In this document: positions 1 through 8,416 of the stretch, one piece after another
Position numbering within the stretch: the first letter of the stretch is position 1
How the letters are laid out: each line of letters starts with the position of its first letter
Source: JAMXLO01 sp963799415
GTDB taxonomy: Bacteria; Pseudomonadota; Alphaproteobacteria; Acetobacterales; Acetobacteraceae
NCBI GenBank assembly: GCA_963799415.1
Contig: CAWCXI010000001.1
Coordinates: forward strand, 46,367-110,366
Length of the DNA: 64,000 nt
Direction of reading: 5' to 3'
The notes under the pieces: generated by a model
What the model saw: the letters and a program-made list of their open reading frames with translations, nothing else
The model's database searches: none
Told to the model about the DNA's origin: nothing
Made by a program: the position numbers and the translations under genes

Positions 1-1207
1 AGGTCGGAGACGTGACACAGCCGGATCAGCACCATCTCGGCGGCGGCGCGCCGGTCCGGCGCGGTCTCCACCTCGCCGACGCCCTTCAGCAGCATCTGCC
101 AGGCGCGTGCCAGCACCGGCACCGACAGCCGGTCGGCCAGCGCCGCGCCGCGCGTGCGCTCCGCCTCCGGCAGCTCCTGGCTGTCGCGCAGCGACGGCAC
201 CGATTTCAGGCGCGTGACCGTGTAGGTCAGCTCCAGCAGGTCCTGCAGCACCATGCCGAGATCGGCGCCGCGCTCATGCGCCTGTTCGGTGATCTGCAGC
301 GCCTGGCGCGGCTGGCCGGCCATCACCGCCTCGAGCAGATCGAACACCATGCCGCGGTCGGCCAGGCCCAGCATGTCGGTGACCGCCGCCTCGGTGACCG
401 GCCCCATCGGCCTGTGCGATCGCCTGATCCAGCAGCGACAGCCCGTCGCGCACCGAGCCGTCCGCGGCGCGTGCGATCAGGTCCAGCGCGGCGGGCTCGA
501 CGGCGACCGCCTCCTGCGTCGGCAATCCGGCCGAAATGCGCGGCGAGTTCCGCGATACGCACGCGGCGCAGGTCGAAGCGCTGGCAGCGGGACAGCACGG
601 TGACCGGCACCTTGCGCAGTTCGGTGGTCGCGAACACGAACTTCACGTGCGGCGGCGGTTCCTCCAGCGTCTTCAGCAGCGCGTTGAACGCGTTGCGCGA
701 CAGCATGTGGACTTCGTCGATGATGAACACCTTGGTGCGCGCCTGCATCGGCCGGTAGCGCGTCGCCTCGATGAGCTCGCGCACGTCGTCGACGCCGGTG
801 CGGCTGGCGGCGTCCATTTCGATTACGTCGGGATGGCGGTCGGCCAGGATCGCGACGCAGTCGGCGCAGACGCCGCAGGGATCGGCGGTGGGCCGCCGGT
901 GCCGTCGGGGCCGGTGCAGTTCAGCGCGCGGGCGATGATACGGGCGGTGGTGGTCTTGCCGACGCCGCGCACGCCGGTGAGCATGAATGCGTGCGCGATG
1001 CGGCCGGTGGCGAAGGCGTTGCGCAGGATGCGCACCATCGCTTCCTGGCCGATCAGGTCGTCGAAACGGGTCGGGCGGTATTTGCGCGCCAGCACCCGAT
1101 AGGCGCGACGGCCTGCACCGGCTCCGGAGTCGCGTCGCCGAACAGGCCAGGGCCTTCGGGGGAGGCGGCGGCTCGAGCTGCTGATCGCTGTCGAACAGGC
1201 CGGACAT
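1..1207 (-). CDS. dnaX: DNA polymerase III subunit gamma/tau, partial and frameshifted
   Basis: Clamp-loader ATPase of the replicative polymerase. Seen on the minus strand: an N-terminal acidic/proline tail, LARKYRP, Walker A GVRGVGKTTTAR, a zinc-type Cys cluster (ALNC then CGVCADC), DEVHMLS and the SRC motif of VLSRCQRF. The C-terminus lies beyond position 1. The reading frame changes near 1150, 1102, 893, 530 and 405. The one near 405 is an extra base in a C run, and each change can be repaired by a single base, so sequencing error is more likely than decay. None matches the classical programmed dnaX frameshift site, which lies further downstream in the gene. The start at 1207 (MSGLFDSDQ) is the best candidate. 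The adjacent SRP RNA gene is a common neighbour. Identity is certain; exact coding coordinates are not. Confidence 0.9.
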
Positions 1208-1260
1208 GCGGGGCAGATGCAGCCGCCGCGGCGGCCCTCCTGATGCGTGCTGATACCGGT

Positions 1261-1357
1261 GGGAGACCGGACGAACGACCCGAGCGGAAACTCACTGCGG
1301 CTGCTTCCTTCCGGACCTGACCGGGTTGGCGAGGCGCCCGTCCGCCGCCGACCTCCC
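1261..1357 (-). ncRNA. ffs: 4.5S signal recognition particle RNA (small bacterial type)
   Basis: Read on the minus strand, positions 1298-1325 contain the invariant SRP RNA tip GGTCAGGTCCGGAAGGAAGC (the Ffh-binding domain IV loop). The ends close as a helix: GGGAGGTCGG at the 5' side pairs with CCGGTCTCCC at the 3' side through ten pairs including two G-U. This gives a hairpin RNA of about 97 nt, the normal size for a proteobacterial 4.5S RNA. It lies immediately upstream of dnaX on the same strand. The RNA targets nascent inner-membrane proteins together with Ffh and FtsY. Exact ends are inferred from the helix and may be a few bases off. Confidence 0.93.
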
Positions 1358-1540
1358 GGGACTGCATATCATGCTTTTCGGTGGTGGGGACAAGGCGACC
1401 TGATGCATTGGGCGTCCAGACCGAGGCTGCCCGTGCCAGGGGCGGGCATATTGGGACGTTCGATTGCGATTTCGCGCGTCTGTTCGGTCCGGATAATGTC
1501 GTGCTGCTGGAACCCTGAGAACCAGGGAGCGCATTCGCCC

Positions 1541-2584
1541 CTATCCTTTCACCGCGCCAGCGGTCAGCGCGCCGACGATGAAGCGCTGCAGGACGATGAA
1601 TATCGCCATCGCCGGCAGCGCTGACAGGATGGCGGCGGCGGCGAGCAGATGCGTGCTCACCGAGTCGCTGCTGGATTGGTAGTCGAGGATGCCGACGCTG
1701 ACCGGATAGAGATCGCCTCGCGTCAGCAGCACGAACGGCACGATGAACTGCCCCCAGGTGCTGATCGCGAGCAGGATCGCGGTTGAGGCAAGACCCGGCA
1801 GCATGACCGGCAGCAGCACGCGCAACAGCGATTGCAGGCGGGTGCAGCCGTCGATCCGCGCGGCCTCGTCCAGCGCCAAGGGAACGGTGTCGAGGAAGCC
1901 GGTCAGCATCCAGGTGGCGAACGGCGCGCTGAGCGCGACATAGACCAGGATCAGCGCGGCATGCGAGTTGATAAGTCCGAGCGCGGAGAACCAGCGATAC
2001 AGCGGCAGCGCGGTGACCAGCGGCGAGATCAGCTGCACCGCGAGCATGCCGAGCATGACCAGCGATTTCAGCGCCGGTTGGCGGAAGCGCAGGCGGGACA
2101 GCGCGTACGCACTCGGGACGGCGATCGCGAGCGCGCACAGCACAGTGGCGGAAACCAGCTTGACCGAGTTCAGCAGGTAGAGTGCGAGCGGTGAGCCGGT
2201 GAGTACGTCGCGGTAGGCGGCGAGCGTCGGATGCTCCGGGATCAGATGCGGTGGGAACGCGAACAGCTCTGCCATTGGGCGAAGTGACAGGGAAGCGACC
2301 CAGAGCAGCGGGAGCAGGAAGATCACGCTGACGACGAAGTAGCCGGCATAGATCGCGATTGATCCGAGCAGCCGACGGGTGCGCGGCGATGGGCGAAGAA
2401 GTGAGGGGGAGAATGTGAGGGGGGAAGAACGGGAGAACGAACCAGAGCTCCCCCTCCCCTTGCGGGAGGGGGTTGGGGGGAGGGGGCCGGGGACGTCGCA
2501 CAGCCCCCTCCCCCCAGCCCCCTCCCGCAAGGGGAGGGGGAGTTCTGGGTCTTGCCCGGCCTCCTGCGGCTTTTGGCCTGTCAC
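1541..2584 (-). CDS. ABC transporter permease, carbohydrate type (MalG/UgpE-like)
   Basis: Inner-membrane permease of an importer for sugars or related solutes. About six hydrophobic segments follow residue 75, and the cytoplasmic EAA loop that contacts the ATPase is visible (DEAARIDGCTRLQSLLRV, then LPVMLPG). Its start overlaps the stop of the upstream permease by 4 bp, indicating translational coupling. Oddly, residues 15-46 are encoded by a 95-bp palindromic repeat (2448-2542), which adds a low-complexity proline/arginine/glycine stretch before the first membrane segment. A family-like N-terminus begins only after about residue 67 (near SPRTRRLLG). An alternative is that translation starts downstream of the repeat. 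No ATPase gene follows in this window. Confidence 0.88.
   Translation of the reverse strand: MTGQKPQEAGQDPELPLPLREGAGGRGLCDVPGPLPPTPSRKGRGSSGSFSRSSPLTFSPSLLRPSPRTRRLLGSIAIYAGYFVVSVIFLLPLLWVASLSLRPMAELFAFPPHLIPEHPTLAAYRDVLTGSPLALYLLNSVKLVSATVLCALAIAVPSAYALSRLRFRQPALKSLVMLGMLAVQLISPLVTALPLYRWFSALGLINSHAALILVYVALSAPFATWMLTGFLDTVPLALDEAARIDGCTRLQSLLRVLLPVMLPGLASTAILLAISTWGQFIVPFVLLTRGDLYPVSVGILDYQSSSDSVSTHLLAAAAILSALPAMAIFIVLQRFIVGALTAGAVKG
2448..2542. repeat. 95-bp palindromic repeat, copy A (inside permease gene)
   Basis: A near-perfect inverted repeat. The left arm (2448-2486) and right arm (2504-2542) are 39 bases each with a single mismatch, separated by 17 bases. The arms consist of C-runs and G-runs around TTGCGGGAGG/CCTCCCGCAA. 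The element lies inside the 5' end of the permease gene and is translated in frame. A second copy of the same length lies inside mutS at 31649-31743. Similar GC-rich palindromes translating as LPLREG...PSRKGRG are familiar in alphaproteobacterial proteins (general knowledge, not searched here). Confidence 0.9.
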
Positions 2585-3492
2585 GCTGCCCGTTCCCGTT
2601 GCAGCATGCGGGCATAGCAGGCGGAGAGCGCCAGCCCGATCGCCATCAGCACGACCGCGACTGCGGCGCCGCGGCCGAACTGAAATTCGGAAAACACCAG
2701 GTGGTAGATGTAAAGCGCAATTACCTCGGTCGCGCGCCCTGGGCCACCACCGGTGAGTGGCAGCACCATGTCGAACGTGTTCAGCGTGGCGATCGTGATC
2801 AGCACCAAGTTGATCAGCAGGATACCGCGCAATGATGGCAACGTGATGTAGTGGAACTTCTGCAACGCCCCGGCACCATCGACCGTTGCTGCCTCATAGA
2901 GTTCGGGCGGCACCGTCTTCATCCCGGCGTACTGCATGATCATGCTGAACGCTGTGCCGCGCCAGATGTTGGCGATCGTCACCCAGACCAACGCTGGCAA
3001 CGGAGCGGAAAGGAACGTCGGATTGCGCGCTCCCAGCAGTGATGCCGCGTAGGCCATGATGCCGGCGCCGGACTCGTCGAGCAGCAGCTTCCAGATGATG
3101 CCGATGACGACGCCGGGCAGCACCCAGCCCACCAGCACGATCGCGCGGACGATCGCGGCGCCGGGAAGCCGGCGGCGCTCGCCTTCACAAACCAGGGCGG
3201 CGATCAGCATGCCGAATACGAGTTGTCCGGCAACGCTGGCGGTGACGAAGATGCCGGTCACCCGCATCATCGCCAGGAATTCAGACGAGCCGAGTACGCT
3301 GCGGTAACTGGCGAACGTGTAGTGCGCCGGCGTAGCCGCATCGGTCGCGTCGGTCAGACTAAGCCGCGTCACGTCGATCAGCGGGTAGAGGTACAGCGCG
3401 GCCAGCAGCAGAAACAGCGGTGCCAGCCAGAGTAATGGGCGGTCCTCGATCGGTCGGCGTGGCGCGACGATCAAGGTGCGAGCTTGTGCCAC
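2581..3492 (-). CDS. ABC transporter permease, carbohydrate type (MalF/UgpA-like)
   Basis: First permease of the importer. It is a 303-residue inner-membrane protein with a cytoplasmic N-terminus (about residues 1-20), a first membrane helix at roughly 20-42, and a binding-protein-dependent transport domain containing the EAA loop YEAATVDGAGALQKFHYITL. Length and layout are typical of the MalF/UgpA branch without MalF's large periplasmic insertion. It lies between the solute-binding protein gene, overlapping it by 22 bp, and the second permease, overlapping by 4 bp, so the three form one transcription unit. The substrate cannot be read from sequence. An unlinked MsmX-type ATPase may serve it. 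Confidence 0.9.
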   Translation of the reverse strand: MAQARTLIVAPRRPIEDRPLLWLAPLFLLLAALYLYPLIDVTRLSLTDATDAATPAHYTFASYRSVLGSSEFLAMMRVTGIFVTASVAGQLVFGMLIAALVCEGERRRLPGAAIVRAIVLVGWVLPGVVIGIIWKLLLDESGAGIMAYAASLLGARNPTFLSAPLPALVWVTIANIWRGTAFSMIMQYAGMKTVPPELYEAATVDGAGALQKFHYITLPSLRGILLINLVLITIATLNTFDMVLPLTGGGPGRATEVIALYIYHLVFSEFQFGRGAAVAVVLMAIGLALSACYARMLQRERAA

Positions 3493-4745
3493 GCCTGATC
3501 GAGCGCGGCCTCTGGTGTTTGCTGTCCGGTGATCACATTCGACATTGCGACCTGCAACTCGGTGGAGATGCTGGGATAGCTGGCAGCACCCGGACGCGCC
3601 CGCGCGTAGCGCAGCAGTGAAAGGAAGTCGCGGACGGTCGGATCCTTGACATAGGCGGAGTCACCCCGTGCGACGCTCATGCGCGTCGGCAGATTGCCGA
3701 TCGCCTCGGTAGACGCCGCCATTGCGGCCGGGCTCGCGACCAGGCTGTTGATCAGATCGATGATGACGGCTTGCTTCTTCGCATCCGGCGTGAACACCGC
3801 GTAGGTCCAGCCGCCGGCTGCCGTCACAGGATCGCCCGGCGTCATCAGCGGTATCGGCGCGACACTCCAGTCGTGTGTGTCGCCCAGATCACGCAGTTGC
3901 CTTGCCATCCAGTTGCCGCCCAGGAACATCGCGACATTGCCGCGTAGAATCTCGGGATACAGGTCGGCTTCGAATCTGTAGTTCACGACGCGGTTCGGGC
4001 TGGCACCCGAGTCGACTGTGCGCTTCAGGAATCCGAACAGGTTGAGCATGGCGACACGGTTCTTGCCTTCGCCGAACACCGGCTTGCCGGAGCCATCGAC
4101 GAGTTCGCCTCCCTGCGCCCAGAACATCGGCAGGTTCTCCATCACAGCACCTTCGCCGCGTCCGCCGGGATACAGATATCCGGTCAGTCCGCGCTTCGAC
4201 AGCTCCGCCGCCTGCGTGATCAGCTCGTCCCATGTTTTCGGGGGATTCGAGACGAGGTCCTTGCGATAGTACAGCACGCGTACATCGGTGTTGACCCACA
4301 ATGCCTTCAGCTTCCCGTCCGGTCCCCGCATTCCGTTGCGGGCAAACGCAACGAAGTCGTTCACCTGATCGGCGTCATAGAAGTGATCGAGCGGCTGCAG
4401 GAACTGATAGAATCGGCTGAGAAAAAACGAGTCGAGCATCGCGAAGTCGGGCGTGCGGCCGGCGGTGGCCTGTTCCTGCATCCGCGCCATACTGGCGTTG
4501 ATGTCGGTGCTGTTGAAGGTGACGTCGAGCATGACGTCGGGATGTGCCTTCACCCATGCCTCGATGTGCGACTGATAGTACTCCTTCACGCTGGGAACTG
4601 AAGATTTCGGCGACTGCGTAGGCTGCATCTGCCAGGTGATGTGGATCGGCGCGCTATCGGAGCCGTACTGATCTGCACGCGCTGCGACATTCAGCGCGAG
4701 CGCCAGGACACCGATCGATACGAGCGCGATCTGCCACGCTTTCAT
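3471..4745 (-). CDS. ABC transporter extracellular solute-binding protein (family 1)
   Basis: Periplasmic binding protein that delivers the substrate to the two permeases encoded just downstream. A 424-residue protein with a Sec signal peptide (residues 1-24, hydrophobic core IALVSIGVLALALNV, cleavage after ARA). The body has the usual family-1 features: FLGGNWMARQLRD and a late AAGGWTYAV segment typical of sugar-binding members. First gene of a three-gene minus-strand operon, divergent from the MetE-like gene with about 100 bp between. Carbohydrate import is a family inference; the ligand is unknown. Confidence 0.9.
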   Translation of the reverse strand: MKAWQIALVSIGVLALALNVAARADQYGSDSAPIHITWQMQPTQSPKSSVPSVKEYYQSHIEAWVKAHPDVMLDVTFNSTDINASMARMQEQATAGRTPDFAMLDSFFLSRFYQFLQPLDHFYDADQVNDFVAFARNGMRGPDGKLKALWVNTDVRVLYYRKDLVSNPPKTWDELITQAAELSKRGLTGYLYPGGRGEGAVMENLPMFWAQGGELVDGSGKPVFGEGKNRVAMLNLFGFLKRTVDSGASPNRVVNYRFEADLYPEILRGNVAMFLGGNWMARQLRDLGDTHDWSVAPIPLMTPGDPVTAAGGWTYAVFTPDAKKQAVIIDLINSLVASPAAMAASTEAIGNLPTRMSVARGDSAYVKDPTVRDFLSLLRYARARPGAASYPSISTELQVAMSNVITGQQTPEAALDQAWHKLAP

Positions 4746-4846
4746 CGCTTCCTCCAGCCCGTTGCCTGCAGCTTCGGCGGATCACCCGGGGTTGACAAGG
4801 CGGTGACCATGGTGGCCGCTTCCGCGACCTGCGGAGGAGGGCGTCG

Positions 4847-6007
4847 ATGGCCGGACAGCAGAATACCGATCGTATCATGACCACGCATGTCGGCAGCCTG
4901 CCGCGGCCACACGACGTGCTCGACATGATGAAGGCGCGCCTGGAAGGTCGCAATCACGACGAGGCGGCGTTCAACGCGCGCGTGAGGGAAGCAGTTGCGG
5001 AATGTGTGCGCAAGCAGACCGAATGCGGCATCGACATCGTGTGCGATGGCGAGCAGTCGAAGTCAGGTTTTTTCACCTATGTGCGCGAGCGGCTGGACGG
5101 GTTCGAGGCCCGCCCGCAGCAGCGCCGCATCATGTTCGCAGCCGAGCTTGCAGCGTTTCCTGAATACTACGAGCAGTACTTCAAGACGGCGATGATGGGA
5201 GGAGGCGTCGCGCCGGCGTCACCACTCGTGTGCACCGGCCCGATCCGTTATCGCGGTGAAGCGGCGCTACAACGCGACATCGACAACCTCAAGGCCGTAT
5301 TGGTGAGCGTTCCGCACGTCGCTGCCTTCATGCCCGCGGTGGCGCCGAGCGGCGTGGGTGAGAACGAATACTACAACACCGATGAGGCGTTCTTTCACGC
5401 CGTGGGCGCGGCGCTGCACACGGAGTACAAGGCCATCATCGATGCCGGGTTCATATTGCAGATCGACGATCCGTTCCTTTCCGACCTGTTCGGCGATCCA
5501 TCATTCGATGCCGCGCAGCGCGCCGCACGGGCGGAGATCTACGTCGCGGCGCTGAATGCCAGCCTGCAAGGGATCTCGCGCGAACAAGTACGGTACCATA
5601 CGTGCTACGGCATCAACCACGGTCCGCGTATTCATGAGGCGGCACTGGCAGACGTCGCGGGCTACATGCTGCGGGTGAATGCCGGCGCCTACAGTTTCGA
5701 GGCGGCGAATGTGCGGCACGAGCATGAGTACCATTTGTGGGAGACGGTGAAGCTTCCCAAGGGCGCGGTGCTGATTCCTGGGGTGATCACGCATTCGTCC
5801 AACATCGTCGAGCATCCGGAGTGGATCGCCGAACGTCTGGTGCGGTTTGCGCGGCTGGTTGGGCGCGAGAACGTTATTGCCGGCGCGGACTGCGGTTTCT
5901 CGTCCCAGGCAACGTATCGACCCGAGGTCCACCCGACAGTGATCTGGGCAAAGTTCGAGGCACTGCGTGACGGCGCGCGCATCGCCAGCGCATCGCTGTG
6001 GGGGTGA
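4847..6007 (+). CDS. MetE C-terminal-domain family methyltransferase (cobalamin-independent, single-domain)
   Basis: A 386-residue single-domain relative of the catalytic half of cobalamin-independent methionine synthase (UROD/MetE-like barrel). Candidate zinc ligands typical of this family are visible: H251 and C253 in YHTCYG, and C349 in GADCGF. N-terminal THVGSLPRP is the substrate-binding loop found in these proteins. It is half the length of true MetE and lacks the N-terminal barrel, so its methyl donor and acceptor may differ from methyltetrahydrofolate and homocysteine. It is divergent from the importer operon, which suggests but does not prove that it acts on the imported compound. 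Weak AG-rich ribosome site (ggaggagggcg) overlaps the region just before the ATG. Confidence 0.85.
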   Translation: MAGQQNTDRIMTTHVGSLPRPHDVLDMMKARLEGRNHDEAAFNARVREAVAECVRKQTECGIDIVCDGEQSKSGFFTYVRERLDGFEARPQQRRIMFAAELAAFPEYYEQYFKTAMMGGGVAPASPLVCTGPIRYRGEAALQRDIDNLKAVLVSVPHVAAFMPAVAPSGVGENEYYNTDEAFFHAVGAALHTEYKAIIDAGFILQIDDPFLSDLFGDPSFDAAQRAARAEIYVAALNASLQGISREQVRYHTCYGINHGPRIHEAALADVAGYMLRVNAGAYSFEAANVRHEHEYHLWETVKLPKGAVLIPGVITHSSNIVEHPEWIAERLVRFARLVGRENVIAGADCGFSSQATYRPEVHPTVIWAKFEALRDGARIASASLWG

Positions 6008-6055
6008 GACAGCGATGCCGGGCATTGCATGCGCCGCCCGGCATCACACGCTGCA

Positions 6056-6448
6056 TCAGGCCGGCGCCGTCTCAGATAGCGCCACGATCACCTCCTCGGC
6101 CGTGCCGTGCAGGTGGACGCACTGCCAGTGGGTCGGCCGATGCGGGACACTGTTCGGCCCGCCGAAAGTTTCAATCACGCCGATCGTCGTGACCGGCACC
6201 TTTTGTCCAAGCGTCGCCTGCACGTCAGGCAGGAAGAAGCCGAAACGGGTGCCGCCAGTGTCGACCGTCTGTACCAGCGCTACCGAGACCAGGGTGCCGA
6301 GCCCGGTGTGATCGCTGGTGATCTGCCCGGGGTTGAAGCTCTTGGTCGTGCCGCCCTCGGTGAATGTCAGAGCGGTGAAGCCTGGGTTTCCGCCGATCGT
6401 GTAGTCGATCTGGATTCCGTTGCCGCTCAGCACATACTTGTTGGCCAT
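6056..6448 (-). CDS. hypothetical protein, 130 residues
   Basis: I do not recognise this protein. It has no signal peptide or membrane segment. The sequence alternates short beta-like stretches (KYVLSGNGIQIDYTIGG, GALTFTEGGTT-like) with glycine and threonine turns, suggesting a small beta-rich fold. It ends shortly before the convergent MetE-like gene, which stops at 6007. The start is well supported: an AAAGGA ribosome site lies six bases before the ATG at 6448. Codon use matches its neighbours. Function unknown. Confidence 0.65.
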   Translation of the reverse strand: MANKYVLSGNGIQIDYTIGGNPGFTALTFTEGGTTKSFNPGQITSDHTGLGTLVSVALVQTVDTGGTRFGFFLPDVQATLGQKVPVTTIGVIETFGGPNSVPHRPTHWQCVHLHGTAEEVIVALSETAPA

Positions 6449-6661
6449 GGGCTGTCCTTTGTCTGTTGCTATGCCGGCGGGAAGTCATTGCCGGTGGCAA
6501 AGACGGTATCAGGGCCGCTTCATTGTCTGTGTGATGCACTTCACAAAGGCACGGTGGACCTTGTCATTGCGCAACCCGCCGAATGACACGCAGGTCGCGC
6601 TCATCGCCTCCAACAGCCACTACCTTGAAAGGCTTGTCGCAACGTTTCAAATCCTGAAACC

Positions 6662-6982
6662 ATGCCCACAAAACCGGATGAGGGTGGGGTGTACCGGATC
6701 CTGACGACGGCATTCGAGGCGCGTAGGCGGTTTGGCCTCGGCCCGGGATTGAGTGGCGTCCTGGTGACTTCGGTTGATGCAAAGAGCGAGGCGCGCGACA
6801 TCGGTATCGTGCCGGGCGATGTATTTACAATTATCCGGGGCGCGCCGGTCGCGACACCGGATGACGTGAAAAAGGCCGTTCGAAGCGCGCACGAGGAACG
6901 CCTGCCGTTCATCGCTATTCTGGTTCAAGGCAAAGGCGGTCCCCGTTCGGTGTCGCTGTCGGTTGACCGCGCTGGCTTGTAG
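6662..6982 (+). CDS. orphan PDZ domain, paralogous to the DegP C-terminus
   Basis: A 106-residue protein made almost entirely of one PDZ domain. It closely matches residues about 350-458 of the DegP protease encoded at 36669-38045: both have SGVLV, SEARD/CEARD, GAPVATPDDV and a VQGK stretch followed by VSLS. No protease domain or signal peptide precedes it, and no clear ribosome site precedes the ATG. It is therefore either a remnant of a duplicated degP or a stand-alone PDZ adaptor. Shared signatures with the 36-kb gene also support that the first 47 kb come from one genome. Expression is uncertain. Confidence 0.6.
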   Translation: MPTKPDEGGVYRILTTAFEARRRFGLGPGLSGVLVTSVDAKSEARDIGIVPGDVFTIIRGAPVATPDDVKKAVRSAHEERLPFIAILVQGKGGPRSVSLSVDRAGL

Positions 6983-7070
6983 CTGCGATCATCGGTGTGA
7001 AGGGCGACGCCCGGCGCTGCGCTCGTCCTCGCAGTGACAGCATGGGACGACGCATTTGCGTAACCGCAGG

Positions 7071-7958
7071 CTATTCAGCCGCCGCGGCCTGCTCGCTTGG
7101 GCGACGTACACGCAGCCGTCGGATCTGTCGCGGGTCGGCGTCCAGCACACGGAACTCGATCCCGGACGGGTGGCTGATCACCTCGCCCTTCGTGGGCACC
7201 CGCCCGGCCAGCGTGAACACCAGTCCGCCAACCGTCTCGATGTCGGCATCGCGTTCGTCCTCTGACAGCACGGGACCCATGCGGCTCTCGAACTCCTCGA
7301 CCGGCAGCCGCGCGTTGATATCCAGCGCCCCGTCGGCGCGTTCCACCACCATCGCCGCCTGCACCTCGTCGTGCTCATCGGCAATGTCGCCGACGATCGT
7401 CTCCACCAGGTCCTCGATCGTCACCAATCCATCCACGCCGCCGTATTCGTCGATCACCAGCGCGAGGTGCATGCGCTGCTGGCGCATCTGCAGCAGCAGA
7501 TCCAGCACCGGCATCTGCGGCGCCACCATCAGCGGGCGGCGCAGGATGGCCTCCAGCGAGAACGCCTCGGGTCGGCCAACATAGGCGAACACGTCCTTGA
7601 TGTGCACCATGCCGATGATGTCATCGAGCTGCTCGCGGTAAACCGGCAGGCGCGAATGGCCCTCGGTGCGGATCTGCTGCAGCGCCTGCTCCAACGTCAC
7701 ATCGACCCGCATGGCCACGATGTCGGCACGCTGCACCATAACGTCATCGGCGGTGGTCTCGCGCAGGCGCAGCACGTTGGCGATCAGCGCGCGCTCCTGG
7801 CGGTCGAGTTCCGGCTGTTCGCCAGCCACCAACTGCTCGTCCGCCGCCTCCTGCACCAACTCGGCGATCGACTCGCGCAGGCTGTGCTCCGGCTGGCGGC
7901 CGAGCATGTGGCGCAATCGATCGAGCAGCGAGGCGCGTGCGCCGTTCCCGTGGCTCAT
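7071..7958 (-). CDS. corC: CBS-domain protein of the CorC/HlyC family
   Basis: Cytosolic member of the CorC/TlyC family, linked to magnesium/cobalt efflux or membrane transport regulation. Two CBS domains lie at about residues 65-185 (DVMVQRADIVAM, GHSRLPVY, VIDEYGGVDGLVTIEDLVE), followed by the CorC_HlyC FAD-type C-terminal domain (about 205-285). It has no membrane segment. I choose the start at 7958, because its ATG overlaps the ybeY stop by 4 bp; a start at 7970 adds MEAH. Last gene of miaB-phoH-ybeY-corC. In many alphaproteobacteria lnt follows corC, but here lnt is 33 kb away. Confidence 0.88.
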   Translation of the reverse strand: MSHGNGARASLLDRLRHMLGRQPEHSLRESIAELVQEAADEQLVAGEQPELDRQERALIANVLRLRETTADDVMVQRADIVAMRVDVTLEQALQQIRTEGHSRLPVYREQLDDIIGMVHIKDVFAYVGRPEAFSLEAILRRPLMVAPQMPVLDLLLQMRQQRMHLALVIDEYGGVDGLVTIEDLVETIVGDIADEHDEVQAAMVVERADGALDINARLPVEEFESRMGPVLSEDERDADIETVGGLVFTLAGRVPTKGEVISHPSGIEFRVLDADPRQIRRLRVRRPSEQAAAAE

Positions 7959-8413
7959 GTGCGCTTCCACGGATTGGGCACGCGCAGCCGATGCAGGATG
8001 CGCGCCTCGGCGAGCTCCATGCGGCGCGCGTCGCCCGGATGGTGGTGGTCGTGGCCCGCGAGATGCAGCGCCCCGTGCACCACCAGATGCGCGAGATGAT
8101 GTGCCGGACGGCGCCGCGCGGCTGCCGCCTCCCGACGGATCACGCCAAGCGCCAGCAGCATTTCGGGCGCCGGCTGGGTATAGGTCAGCACGTTGGTTGG
8201 TTGGTTGCGGTGGCGATGGCGGGCGTTAAGCCGGCGCACGGTGCGATCGGCGGCCAGCACCACGGTGCCGCTCGCACCCGCCGCCCGAGCGGCACGTTTA
8301 GCCACCGACTCGGCGTGGCGAACCAGCCGGCGCCAGGCCGGCTCCGCAACGATGACGTTGACCTCGTCCCGGAACCCCGCTTGCGCGGGGCCGCTACTCG
8401 CCTCGGGGTCCAT
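7955..8413 (-). CDS. ybeY: endoribonuclease YbeY, 16S rRNA 3'-end maturation
   Basis: Metal-dependent RNase needed for 16S rRNA 3' processing and ribosome quality control. The catalytic signature is clear: HGALHLAGHDHHHPGDA, giving the three zinc-binding histidines of the H-G-x-L-H-L-x-G-x-D-H motif. Upstream is the usual LNARHRHRNQPTNVLTY segment (family: N..-R..-PTDVLSF). Length 152 fits the family. It is three bases downstream of phoH and overlaps corC, in the standard phoH-ybeY-corC order. Confidence 0.95.
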   Translation of the reverse strand: MDPEASSGPAQAGFRDEVNVIVAEPAWRRLVRHAESVAKRAARAAGASGTVVLAADRTVRRLNARHRHRNQPTNVLTYTQPAPEMLLALGVIRREAAAARRRPAHHLAHLVVHGALHLAGHDHHHPGDARRMELAEARILHRLRVPNPWKRT

Positions 8414-8416
8414 CGC

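Noticed and set aside
1..900. Programmed ribosomal frameshift in dnaX
   Set aside because: Several frame changes occur in both directions within the ATPase domain, upstream of where the gamma/tau slip site lies, and one coincides with a C run; errors are more likely.
2448..2542. Palindrome copy A as a rho-independent terminator between permease genes
   Set aside because: It lies inside an open frame after the start codon of the second permease, lacks a T-run, and the same element is found in the middle of mutS.
1053..2615. Long minus-strand open frame across dnaX, the SRP RNA gene and the permease
   Set aside because: It runs antisense to nothing useful, overlaps a structured RNA gene and contains no family motif; it is a by-product of high GC.
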